Assembly (NCBI GenBank): GCA_034189865.1
Contig: JAXHTV010000004.1
Span: 120,178-184,177, forward strand
From: Pseudomonadota bacterium
Lineage (GTDB): Bacteria > Pseudomonadota > Gammaproteobacteria > UBA5335
DNA length: 64,000 nucleotides
Reading direction: 5' to 3'
Shown piece after piece: positions 1-8,376 of this stretch (positions are counted from its first letter, which is position 1; every line of letters starts with the position of its first letter). A program made the position numbers and the translations under genes. Under the pieces are notes generated by a model. That model had not been told where the DNA came from. It saw nothing but the letters and a program-made list of their open reading frames with translations, and searched no databases.

Positions 1-183
1 TTCGGATGCCTTGGTCCTGCCGCAGATGAGATCCAACAGTGTGGTTTTGCCCGCCCCGTTGGGGCCGATAATGACGCGGACCTCGCCCCGGTCGACATAC
101 AGATTCACATGATCCACGGCCCGAAAACCATCGAACGAAACCGTCAGATCCTCAATGGAAAGCAAGAAATCTTGTTGACTCAT
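1..183 (-). CDS. urtD: Urea ABC transporter ATP-binding protein UrtD (N-terminal part only)
   Basis: This is the first 61 codons of an ABC ATPase; the rest lies beyond the left edge of the window. The Walker A motif GPNGAGKTT is visible at about residues 41-49, preceded by a standard ABC N-terminal strand (SIEDLTVSFDGFRAV). The ATG at 183-181 overlaps the urtC stop (ATGA), so the two are translationally coupled. In the family, UrtD and UrtE energise uptake of urea through UrtB/UrtC. The assignment rests on gene order urtA-B-C-D; from 61 residues alone it could be any branched-chain amino acid type (LivG) ATPase. Confidence 0.85.
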   Translation of the reverse strand, partial: MSQQDFLLSIEDLTVSFDGFRAVDHVNLYVDRGEVRVIIGPNGAGKTTLLDLICGRTKASE

Positions 184-1334
184 ACTTCCCCCTTATGGGC
201 CGAATCGGCTACTCCGAGATCACCCGCAAAGGACGGCCGCGCCCAGGCGCGCCAACGCGCTACCCAGTGGGTGGGCCGGGACGAGGTCACCAAGCCCGCC
301 AAGCCTCTGGGGAAAATCAAAACCACGGCGACAAACAAAATGCCCATGAGGTAAAGCCACAAATCGGGATAGGACTCGGAGAGATAGGTCTTGCCGAAGT
401 TCACCGCCAAAGTGCCGTAGACCGCGCCGATGAGCGAAGTTCGACCACCCACCGCAGTAAAGATGACCATCTCGATAGAGGGAACGATGCCGACGAAAGA
501 CGGTGACATGAACCCCACTTGCAGCGTGAACATGGCACCACCGATGGCGGAGAACAGTGCCGCCAGGCAGAACACGAAAATTTTGAGGTTCGCCACATCG
601 TAGCCAGAGAACCGAACCCGATCCTCCTGGTCTCGCATGGCGACCAACAGCAGGCCCAGCTTGCTGCGCAGCACGGCGTGTCCCAGCAACAGACACGCGA
701 GCAGCAACCCGCCATTGACGAAATACAGCACGTAGCGAGCCGCATCCGTGCGGATGTCCCATCCGTGGAGGGTTCTCAGATCCGTGATCCCGTTAATGCC
801 GCCGGTCAATCCCTGCTGGCCGATGATCAACACGCTGAGAATCATGGCGATGGCCTGCGTGATGATGGCGAAATAAACGCCGCCGACCCGGCGCTTAAAC
901 ATGGCGAACCCCAGAAAAAAGGCGAATAGGGTCGGCACCACCGCCATGGCCACCAGGGTGAAACTGAAACTGTAGAAAGGCTCCCAGAGCAACGGCAGTT
1001 CGGTGAGCTGGTTCCAGTCCATGAAATCGGGAATACCGGGTGTGGACTGAATGGCGGTGTTTTCCGGGGCCGAGGCTTCCAGTTTGAGGAACATCGCCAT
1101 GCAGTAGCCGCCGAGGCCGAAAAATACCCCTTGCCCCAAGCTGAGGATCCCGCCGTACCCCCAGCACAACACCAGCCCGACGGCAACAAAGGCGAATGTC
1201 AGGTATTTGCCGATCAGGTTCAATCGAAAGATGTCGAACGTCAGTGGGAAAACCACCAGGATCAAGATCCCGACGATCACCAGACCCACCGTAAAGCGGT
1301 TTTTTTCGTCCAAAGTCGCCTTCCAGTTGAGCAT
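180..1334 (-). CDS. urtC: Urea ABC transporter permease UrtC
   Basis: A 384-residue polytopic inner-membrane permease of the LivM/UrtC type, with about ten hydrophobic segments and the typical YGGILSLGQGVFFGLGGY stretch near residues 60-80. It would form the transmembrane channel with UrtB. I chose the ATG at 1334 because an AGGAGG lies 8 bases upstream; a GTG three codons earlier is also in frame. It sits 12 bases after urtB and overlaps urtD by 4 bases, so urtABCD is one operon. Urea rather than branched-chain amino acids is inferred from the UrtA sequence and gene order. Confidence 0.9.
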   Translation of the reverse strand: MLNWKATLDEKNRFTVGLVIVGILILVVFPLTFDIFRLNLIGKYLTFAFVAVGLVLCWGYGGILSLGQGVFFGLGGYCMAMFLKLEASAPENTAIQSTPGIPDFMDWNQLTELPLLWEPFYSFSFTLVAMAVVPTLFAFFLGFAMFKRRVGGVYFAIITQAIAMILSVLIIGQQGLTGGINGITDLRTLHGWDIRTDAARYVLYFVNGGLLLACLLLGHAVLRSKLGLLLVAMRDQEDRVRFSGYDVANLKIFVFCLAALFSAIGGAMFTLQVGFMSPSFVGIVPSIEMVIFTAVGGRTSLIGAVYGTLAVNFGKTYLSESYPDLWLYLMGILFVAVVLIFPRGLAGLVTSSRPTHWVARWRAWARPSFAGDLGVADSAHKGEV

Positions 1335-1346
1335 GTAGAGCACCTC

Positions 1347-2264
1347 CTAGCGGCGAACCTTGCTGACGAAAAGCCCTTCGGGACGAATCATCAGCACACC
1401 GACCACAAATACCAGCGTAAGAACCTTGGCCATGGAGCCGGTCATAAAGAACTCCAGAATCGACTGGGCCTGCCCGATGCTAAAAGCAGACACCACCGTG
1501 CCGACGATGCTGGCCGCCCCGCCGAACACCACCACCAGGAAAGTGTCGACGATATAGAGCGAACCACTGGTGGGACCGGTCGAGGCGATCGTGGTGAACG
1601 CTGCCCCGGCAATACCGGCGAACCCACAGCCGAACGCGAAAGTCATCCGGTCCACGCCGGCGGTATCGATGCCGACGGCACCGGCAATGGCCCGATTCTG
1701 GGTCGTGGCTCGGACCTGGAGGCCCCAACGCGAACGGAACAGCAATAAACCCACGCCGGCCGTGACCGCCAACGCCAGACCCAACACGAACAGGCCGCTA
1801 ATGGGTATGTCGATCATCTCCGCCGGCTGAACCGAACCCATCAGCCAGTCCGGCAAGGCCGGACTGACTTCCCGGGCGCCGAATGACTGACGGAAAATTT
1901 GCTGCAAAATCAGGCTCACACCCCACGTCGCCAGCAAAGTATCAAGTGGACGCGCGTAGAGGTGTCTGATGATGAAATACTCCAGCACCCACCCCACGGC
2001 GGCTGCCACCAAGAACGCCGCAACCAAGGCGAACAAAAAGTACTCATCCAGAAAGTCATAACGTTCAGCGATGGTCGAAAGCAGGTAGGTGGTGTAAGCA
2101 CCGATAGCCATGAACTCGCCATGCGCCATGTTGATGACGCCCATCTGACCGAAGATAATCGCCAGACCCAGCGCCATGAGCAGCAACACGCTAAACAGGC
2201 TCAATCCGGCGAAACCTTGCATGATCAGGATCGCGAACATCTCCGAAGTATTGAGATCGCTCAT
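1347..2264 (-). CDS. urtB: Urea ABC transporter permease UrtB
   Basis: A 305-residue LivH/UrtB-type permease. It has a run of hydrophobic helices and the family segment FGQMGVINMAHGEF near residues 39-52, plus a second conserved region (RSRWGLQVRATTQNR) in the cytoplasmic loop before the last helices. It pairs with UrtC in the inner membrane to carry urea. The ATG at 2264 is supported by its position 89 bases after urtA with a hairpin in between. Many UrtB proteins carry a long periplasmic N-terminal extension; this one does not. Confidence 0.9.
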   Translation of the reverse strand: MSDLNTSEMFAILIMQGFAGLSLFSVLLLMALGLAIIFGQMGVINMAHGEFMAIGAYTTYLLSTIAERYDFLDEYFLFALVAAFLVAAAVGWVLEYFIIRHLYARPLDTLLATWGVSLILQQIFRQSFGAREVSPALPDWLMGSVQPAEMIDIPISGLFVLGLALAVTAGVGLLLFRSRWGLQVRATTQNRAIAGAVGIDTAGVDRMTFAFGCGFAGIAGAAFTTIASTGPTSGSLYIVDTFLVVVFGGAASIVGTVVSAFSIGQAQSILEFFMTGSMAKVLTLVFVVGVLMIRPEGLFVSKVRR

Positions 2265-2307
2265 CTTCTGACTCCCAATCGGTTGGCTGGCATCTTTGGG
2301 GGGCGGG

Positions 2308-2345
2308 ACCGATCCGCCGGCGGAAAACCGGACCGACGGATCGGT
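2308..2345 (-). terminator. Hairpin between urtA and urtB (attenuator or mRNA stabiliser)
   Basis: Two 9-base arms (2308-2316 and 2337-2345) are perfect inverted repeats, with a second CCGG/CCGG pairing inside. There is no T-run after it on the minus strand, so it is more likely a partial attenuator or 3' stabiliser for the urtA message than a full stop. Such an element would let the binding protein be made in excess over the permeases. Confidence 0.5.
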
Positions 2346-2353
2346 GGCGGTGA

Positions 2354-3601
2354 CTACTGATAACCCTCGGGGAACGGATCCGGCTCGATCAGCCCGGACT
2401 CATAGACGACATCCACTTGGCCGTCTTTACGCCAACGTCCGACCCGCAACTTGCTCCACAAGTGGTGGTTGGGATGAACCTTGACGTAACCTTCCGGTGC
2501 GGTATCCAACTCGATGTCAGGAGAAGCCGCGACAACCTTGTCCACATCAAAACTCCCGGCGCGTTCGACCGCCGCCTTCCATAACCAGGGCCCCAGATAA
2601 GCCGCCTGGGTGACATCACCAATGACGCTGTCCTCGCCATACTTATCCTTGAACGCCGCGACGAAAGCTTCGTTATTGGGGTTATCCAAAGTTTGGAAGT
2701 ACTTCATTGCCGAGTAGAAGCCCTCGACGTTTTCACCGCCGATTCCCTTGACCTCGTCTTCAGTGGTGGAGATGGTGAGCAACGTCCACTTGTCGCCGGT
2801 GATGCCGGCGGCCTTGAGTTGTTTAAACCAGGACACATTGCTGCCGCCGACGACGATGCTGTAAATCACGTCTGGCTTGCGCAGCTTGATTTTGTTGATG
2901 AGCGAGCGAAAGTTGGTGTGACCCAGCGGGTAGTACTCCTCGCCAACCACCTTGCCCTTCAGGACGTTCTCGATATGTTTACGGGCGATTTTGTTGGAGG
3001 TGCGCGGCCAGATGTAATCCGACCCGATGAGAAAGAAGGTCTTGGCGTCTTTTTCTTCGGCCACCCAATCCAGACCGGCGATGATTTGCTGCGTGGCCTC
3101 CTGACCGGTGTAAATCACATTCTTGGATTGCTCCAGGCCCTCATAGAAGGTCGGGTAATAGAGCAGGCCGTTTTCTTTCTCGAACACCGGCAGGACTGCT
3201 TTGCGCGACGCCGATGTCCAACACCCGAAGACCGTCGCGACCCGATCGTTGACCAGCAGCTTGCGGGATTTTTCAGCGAAGGTCGGCCAGTCGCTGGCGC
3301 CGTCTTCTTTGATCACCTTAATCTGCCGCCCCAGTACGCCACCCATGGCGTTGATCTGTTCGATGGCCAAAAGCTCGGCCTGAATCGAGCCGATCTCGCT
3401 GATGGCCATGGTGCCGGTGGCGGAATGCAGATCACCGACCGTGACCGTGGTATCGGTGACCGCCAATCCGGTGGTGTTGACTTCACTGGTGGGATACTCG
3501 GTTGCGTGTCCGGGCGCCGCCAGCCACGTCGCCGCGAGAATCGCCAGCGCTGAACTGCGCCAGCGCCGGAAGCAAGTCAGTCGGGTCTTGGTCGTCGTCA
3601 T
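2354..3601 (-). CDS. urtA: Urea ABC transporter substrate-binding protein UrtA
   Basis: A 415-residue periplasmic binding protein of the Leu/Ile/Val-urea (PBP type 1) fold. A basic N terminus and hydrophobic stretch ending in AAPGHA form a Sec signal peptide of about 33 residues. The mature part carries UrtA-like segments: VTVGDLHSATGTMAISE, EDGASDWPTFAEKSRKLL, VFGCWTSASRKAVLPVFE and the C-terminal HPNHHLWSKLRVG. It captures urea in the periplasm for UrtBC. The ATG at 3601 has a GAGGAG ribosome site just upstream. It is the first gene of a minus-strand operon that diverges from a sensor kinase/response regulator pair, the probable regulators. Confidence 0.92.
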   Translation of the reverse strand: MTTTKTRLTCFRRWRSSALAILAATWLAAPGHATEYPTSEVNTTGLAVTDTTVTVGDLHSATGTMAISEIGSIQAELLAIEQINAMGGVLGRQIKVIKEDGASDWPTFAEKSRKLLVNDRVATVFGCWTSASRKAVLPVFEKENGLLYYPTFYEGLEQSKNVIYTGQEATQQIIAGLDWVAEEKDAKTFFLIGSDYIWPRTSNKIARKHIENVLKGKVVGEEYYPLGHTNFRSLINKIKLRKPDVIYSIVVGGSNVSWFKQLKAAGITGDKWTLLTISTTEDEVKGIGGENVEGFYSAMKYFQTLDNPNNEAFVAAFKDKYGEDSVIGDVTQAAYLGPWLWKAAVERAGSFDVDKVVAASPDIELDTAPEGYVKVHPNHHLWSKLRVGRWRKDGQVDVVYESGLIEPDPFPEGYQ

Positions 3602-3777
3602 ATTCTGCTCCTCAAGATGTGGATGCGCGTCTGTGTCATCCGCCGAGGTGGATCAGCGGGACCCAATGACCACGGTCATACCGGGGCGAGAGGTCCGAGC
3701 CGGATGGGTCTGACCGATGGAAAACCATTTCCATCGCGATGCCGCATCAGGAAATCACCGCTTGAGGGAGGGAGACA

Positions 3778-3795
3778 ATACGTCAATTGACGTAT
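3778..3795. promoter_or_regulatory. 18-base perfect palindrome, candidate operator
   Basis: ATACGTCAA followed directly by its reverse complement TTGACGTAT. It lies about 180 bases upstream of urtA and about 280 upstream of the kinase gene. A dimeric DNA-binding protein such as the neighbouring LuxR-type regulator could bind here. Inference only. Confidence 0.45.
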
Positions 3796-3858
3796 ACCCA
3801 GCCGGCTGGACAGATCGCACTGGGACAATCAGCGAAGGGATTCGCTTGGCGCATCGCG

Positions 3859-3874
3859 GGTGCGATATCGCACC
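3859..3874. promoter_or_regulatory. 16-base perfect palindrome, candidate operator
   Basis: GGTGCGAT followed by ATCGCACC, 63 bases from the first palindrome and inside the same divergent intergenic region. The two sites differ in sequence, so they may serve different proteins or one may be chance. Confidence 0.4.
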
Positions 3875-4076
3875 ATCGGGGCGCATTCAGGCTGAGCCGG
3901 CAAACCAACATGGCCAGAAGAGCCATGAATTTCCCGCTATCAGCCGAAATGGAACATAAATTGCTAAAAACCTGACGATCACTGCGCCATGCAACCCCCA
4001 TCGCACAAAGCGCGCACCCTACGGACCCGTGCCCGAACGAGGGTCGTCTCACGCAGGCCCACGCAAGGACCGCCGC

Positions 4077-7000
4077 ATGCCGCTCCAAATCGTCAAAACC
4101 CGGCGGGACTACAACGCCTGGGTCGCCAACGAGATGCTGGAAGACTACGCACTGCGTTACGCGCCGCGGTCTTTTCGCAAATGGTCGGAGTTTCGTGTCG
4201 CCAACACCGCCCTGGGCTCGATCTCGTTTCTCGCGTTGGAAGCCATCGGCGGCACGCTCACGCTCGCTTACGGTTTTACCAACGCGTTTTGGGCCATTCT
4301 CGCCGTCAGTATCATCATCTTCCTCACCGGCCTGCCCATCAGCTACTACGCTGCCCGCTACAACATCGACGTCGATTTACTCACGCGCGGCGCCGGCTTC
4401 GGCTATATCGGCTCGACCATCACCTCGCTGATTTACGCCTCGTTCACCTTCATCTTCTTTGCGCTGGAAGCCGCCATCATGTCGCTGGCGCTGAGTTTGT
4501 ACTTTGACATCCCCATCGCACTGTCTTATGTCATCAGCGCGCTCGTGGTCATCCCGCTGGTTCTGTTCGGAATCACCTGGATCAGCCGCTTTCAACTGAT
4601 CACCCAGCCTATCTGGCTCATTCTTTTGTTTCTGCCGTACTTCGCGGTGATGCACCAAAATCCCGGCTTGCTCAGCGATTTGCTGACCTTCCGCGGTCAA
4701 TCGGAAAATGGCACTGAGTTTGATCCGCTACTATTCGGCGCAGCCAGCGCCGTTGCCTTTGCCCTCATCGCCCAGATTGGTGAGCAGGCGGACTTTCTGC
4801 GATTCCTCCCGGATCTGACAGCGAAAAACCGCTACCGGTGGTGGAGTGCGATGCTGCTGGCCGGGCCGGGTTGGATCGTGTTGGGTTTCGCCAAACTGCT
4901 CGGCGGCGCATTTTTGGCGTTTGTGGCCATTCAGCACCAAGTGATGCCGGAAAAAGCCGTCGAGCCGACGCAAATGTATCTGGTGGTCTTTCAGTATGTG
5001 TTTCCTGACCCCGCCGACGCGTTATTGATCGCCACAATCTTCGTGCTGATCTCGCAACTGAAAATCAATGTCACCAATGCCTACGCCGGGTCGCTGGCCT
5101 GGTCCAATTTCTTCTCCCGGCTGACCCACAACCACCCCGGCCGGGTGGTGTGGCTGGTGTTGAACGTGCTCATCGCCCTGCTGCTGATGATGTTGGGCGT
5201 ATTCGAAACCCTGGAGAATGTCCTCGGCCTCTACGCCAATGTCGCCATCGCCTGGGTCGGGGCGCTGGTCGCGGATTTGGTCATCAACAAACCGTTAGGA
5301 CTGAGCCCCGCGCGGATCGAGTTTCGGCGGGCCTATCTGCATGACATCAACCCGGTCGGTGTCGGGGCCATGGGCATCGCCTCAATCCTATCTCTGTGCG
5401 CCTATTTGGGGTTCTTTGGAACGGTGGCGGCGGCCTTCGCCCCCTATATTGCCTTGACGGCGGCTTTTGTCTCGGCACCGGCGATCGCCTGGATCACCGG
5501 CGGGCGCTACTACATCGCGGAGCGGACCGAGCCCGATCGACCCTATGATCAAGCGGCGCAGGCTTGCACCGTATGCGGCAAGCATTACGAACACGAAGAT
5601 ACCGCCTTCTGTCCGGCCTATCGCGGACCGATCTGCTCCCTTTGCTGCACACTCGACGCCCGCTGCGAAGATGCGTGCAAGCAAACGCCCCGGTTCAGCG
5701 AATTGCTCGGACGGCTTTTACCCAGAGCAACTCGCGGCTATTTGTCACCCAAGACCAGCCGAAATTTCGTCGAGTATATGCTCGTTCTCGGCAGCATCAG
5801 TGCGCTGATGGCCATCACCTTTTTGTTCATTTACCTGCAAGAGGAAATCAATCTCGGCGTCATGGGCACTTTCCAGACGCAAGCACTCCGAGAGGGTTTC
5901 ATCAAACTCTATTGCACGTTGGTCGTGGCCACCGCCATGGGCACGTGGTGGATCGTTTTAAGTAACGAGAGCCGTCGCACCGCACAACAGGAATCCAATG
6001 CCCAAACACACCGGCTACTTCGGGAAATCGAGGAACACCAGAAAACCGACATCAAACTGCAGCAGGCCAAGGAGCAGGCCGATGCCGCCAATTTCGCCAA
6101 GAGCCGGTTCCTCGGCAGTATGAGTCATGAGCTGCGCAATCCACTCAACAGCCTGCTCGGCTACGCTCAGCTGTTGCACCGGGCCGACGACATTCCGCTG
6201 CATCGTCGCCCGGCCCTGGGGATCATGAAAGACAGCGGCGAACACCTGCTGGCCTTGATCAATGACATTCTGGATATCGCACGGATCGAGGCGAGAAAAC
6301 TCGAGCTGTCACGAGACACCATCGATTTCCCAAGTTTCGTCGCCAAACTCACCGATATGTTCCGGATCGAGGCAGCGAACAGCGGGTTACATTTCCAAGT
6401 GGACATCAAAAACGCGATTCCGCAATGGGTCCGGGGCGATGAGCGGCGCACGCGGCAAATTCTGATCAACCTCTTAAGCAACGCCATCAAGTTCACAGAC
6501 CAGGGCGAGGTTATCTTCCGGGTCAGTTATGCCAACGAAATCGCGCGCTTTGATGTCATCGATACGGGTACCGGAATCGACCCGGCCGAGCTCAACCGTA
6601 TCTTCGAGCCGTTCCACCGTGTCACTGGCGAGTTTCAACGCCCGCGAATCGCCAGCAGCACCGATGCCGGGTTGGGACTGACCATTACCAAAACCCTGGT
6701 GGACCTCATGGGTGGCGAATTGACCGTCACCAGTACACCCCATAAGGGGAGCACCTTTCGGGTGCGGTTATTTCTGCCGGAGCTCAGTGCCGAGCGGGCG
6801 CACCCCAACGAACAGACCATCATCGGGTACGTTGGACCCCGGCGAAAAATTCTGCTGGTCGACGATCAACCCGAACAGCGGAAAATGCTGGAAATCCTGC
6901 TGGCGCCCCTTGGTTTTGAAATTGAACATGCGACCGGTGGATACGCCTGTCTGGCAGCAGCCAAGCTATGGCAACCCGATCTCATCCTGCTGGATCTGAC

Positions 7001-7274
7001 GATGCCGGATTTAAGTGGCAGGGAAGCCGCCCGCATGCTTCGGGAAGCACAAGGCTATACCGGAAAGATTGTGGTGGTATCGGCCAACGCGTTCGAGTCC
7101 GAACCCGCGCAAAACCAACTGGCCGGATACGACGATTACTTGATAAAACCCATTCACTTGCCACACCTGCTAGACACCTTGGAACGCCATTTATCTATCC
7201 GTTGGCGCTACCACCGGCCAGATCAAACGTTGGAACCGCGAGCTAAACGTAACGAGAAACGCCATGCCCCCTGA
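4077..7274 (+). CDS. Permease-like sensor histidine kinase with receiver domain (hybrid)
   Basis: A 1065-residue fusion. Residues about 40-480 resemble a nucleobase:cation symporter (NCS1, purine-cytosine permease type) with about twelve membrane helices. Residues about 495-537 form a cysteine-rich knuckle (CTVCGKHY, CPAY, CSLCC, CEDAC) that may bind zinc. Two more helices follow, then a coiled linker, a HisKA domain with the phospho-accepting His at about 684 (MSHELRNPLN), a HATPase domain with N and G boxes, and a C-terminal receiver with Asp at about 973 (LILLDLTMPD). The ATG at 4077 has AAGGAC upstream. Its gene overlaps the response regulator and diverges from urtABCD, so I infer it senses urea or a related nitrogen compound and controls the transporter; the ligand is not proven. 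Confidence 0.85.
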   Translation: MPLQIVKTRRDYNAWVANEMLEDYALRYAPRSFRKWSEFRVANTALGSISFLALEAIGGTLTLAYGFTNAFWAILAVSIIIFLTGLPISYYAARYNIDVDLLTRGAGFGYIGSTITSLIYASFTFIFFALEAAIMSLALSLYFDIPIALSYVISALVVIPLVLFGITWISRFQLITQPIWLILLFLPYFAVMHQNPGLLSDLLTFRGQSENGTEFDPLLFGAASAVAFALIAQIGEQADFLRFLPDLTAKNRYRWWSAMLLAGPGWIVLGFAKLLGGAFLAFVAIQHQVMPEKAVEPTQMYLVVFQYVFPDPADALLIATIFVLISQLKINVTNAYAGSLAWSNFFSRLTHNHPGRVVWLVLNVLIALLLMMLGVFETLENVLGLYANVAIAWVGALVADLVINKPLGLSPARIEFRRAYLHDINPVGVGAMGIASILSLCAYLGFFGTVAAAFAPYIALTAAFVSAPAIAWITGGRYYIAERTEPDRPYDQAAQACTVCGKHYEHEDTAFCPAYRGPICSLCCTLDARCEDACKQTPRFSELLGRLLPRATRGYLSPKTSRNFVEYMLVLGSISALMAITFLFIYLQEEINLGVMGTFQTQALREGFIKLYCTLVVATAMGTWWIVLSNESRRTAQQESNAQTHRLLREIEEHQKTDIKLQQAKEQADAANFAKSRFLGSMSHELRNPLNSLLGYAQLLHRADDIPLHRRPALGIMKDSGEHLLALINDILDIARIEARKLELSRDTIDFPSFVAKLTDMFRIEAANSGLHFQVDIKNAIPQWVRGDERRTRQILINLLSNAIKFTDQGEVIFRVSYANEIARFDVIDTGTGIDPAELNRIFEPFHRVTGEFQRPRIASSTDAGLGLTITKTLVDLMGGELTVTSTPHKGSTFRVRLFLPELSAERAHPNEQTIIGYVGPRRKILLVDDQPEQRKMLEILLAPLGFEIEHATGGYACLAAAKLWQPDLILLDLTMPDLSGREAARMLREAQGYTGKIVVVSANAFESEPAQNQLAGYDDYLIKPIHLPHLLDTLERHLSIRWRYHRPDQTLEPRAKRNEKRHAP

Positions 7275-8313
7275 ATCGATGCCTGAACCAAGACGGATAC
7301 CCGGAGAAAGCGATCTGACGGCGCAACGAATCGCGCCAACGACCCTCGCACGCCCGATCCGTGAGTCCTGCGACCGTTCACACCGCAAAGCCCCGACACC
7401 TCACGATCCGTCCGTCGTGATGGTGGTCGACGACACCCCGGCAAGCGTGTCGTTTTTGTTCGAGGTCTTGGATCAAGCCGGTTACCAGGTGATGCTGGCA
7501 ACCGGTGGCGCCGATGCACTCAATCAACTGAACGAGCGCACGCCCGATCTCATCCTGCTCGATGCGGTTATGCCGGGAATGGATGGGTTCGATGTCTGCC
7601 GCCGCCTGCACGAGGCGAAACGGACGCGGGAAATTCCCGTGATCTTCATGACGGGTCTGGGAGACAGTCAAGATGTGGTCCGCGGTTTTAGCGAAGGCGC
7701 GGTGGATTACGTCGTCAAACCGGTGAACCCTGATGAGCTGTTGATTCGTATTCAAAGTCACTTGATGCAAGCCCGAAGAATCCAACGGGTGCAGGACGTC
7801 CTCGCCGCGGACCACGAAGCGACCATCGCCGTGGATAACGAAGGTCAGGTGGTGTGGATGATGGGACAAGCCCGCCACCGACTGAAGCACTACCACGGGG
7901 AATGGAAGGACAACGAGGAGGTGCCCTCATTGCCTGCGCCCTTGCTGGCATGGGTCATCGATCGCCTTGCCGACGAGACCGGTGAAGCGTCCCCGTATGC
8001 CATTGCGCGGGAAGGCCAAACCTTGCGGGTACGACTACAAGCCAACACCCACATCGGCGGTGCCGTGCTTTACCTGAGCGAACAGCGTGATCCGCCATGC
8101 GCCGAAGGACTGGCTCGCCGGTGGGGGTTAACCGAGCGTGAATCCGAAGTTTTGTTGTGGGTGGCCCGCGGTAAGACCAACCCGGAGATCGGCCTGATTC
8201 TCGGCATTAGCCCGCGCACGGTGAACAAGCATCTGGATCACATATTCAGCAAGTTGGGGGTGGAAACCCGAACTGCGGCGGCGCTGACAGTGTTGAATCC
8301 GCACACGGAATAA
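7264..8313 (+). CDS. Response regulator, receiver plus LuxR-type DNA-binding domain
   Basis: A 349-residue protein. A receiver domain spans about residues 50-170, with the acidic pair VVDD, the phosphorylated Asp at about 100 (LILLDAVMPGMDG) and a conserved Lys (VVKPVNP). A middle region of about 100 residues is of unknown fold. A LuxR/FixJ helix-turn-helix is at about 280-345 (LTERESEVLLWVARG, SPRTVNKHLDHIFSKL). It starts 11 bases before the kinase gene ends, so the two are coupled. It is the likely output of the permease-kinase and the likely regulator of urtABCD. Confidence 0.88.
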   Translation: MPPESMPEPRRIPGESDLTAQRIAPTTLARPIRESCDRSHRKAPTPHDPSVVMVVDDTPASVSFLFEVLDQAGYQVMLATGGADALNQLNERTPDLILLDAVMPGMDGFDVCRRLHEAKRTREIPVIFMTGLGDSQDVVRGFSEGAVDYVVKPVNPDELLIRIQSHLMQARRIQRVQDVLAADHEATIAVDNEGQVVWMMGQARHRLKHYHGEWKDNEEVPSLPAPLLAWVIDRLADETGEASPYAIAREGQTLRVRLQANTHIGGAVLYLSEQRDPPCAEGLARRWGLTERESEVLLWVARGKTNPEIGLILGISPRTVNKHLDHIFSKLGVETRTAAALTVLNPHTE

Positions 8314-8376
8314 TCCGGTGAAGTGCCCCAAACCGACTTCCGCTCGCAATCCAATACCTGGAAGAATGTCCCGCTC

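Larger units (their letters stand above)
3602..4076. promoter_or_regulatory. Divergent control region between urtABCD and the sensor kinase gene
   Basis: A 475-base stretch without a convincing gene. It holds the start regions of two divergent operons and two perfect palindromes (listed separately). I could not recognise a clear sigma-70 or sigma-54 promoter by eye on either strand. Confidence 0.5.

Noticed and set aside
3602..4076. Sigma-54 promoter for urtABCD or the kinase gene
   Set aside because: I searched for GG-N10-GC in the right context and found no site with the full consensus.
7191..7519. Long antisense frames over the kinase and response regulator
   Set aside because: They lie fully within well-supported genes and their products show no motif.
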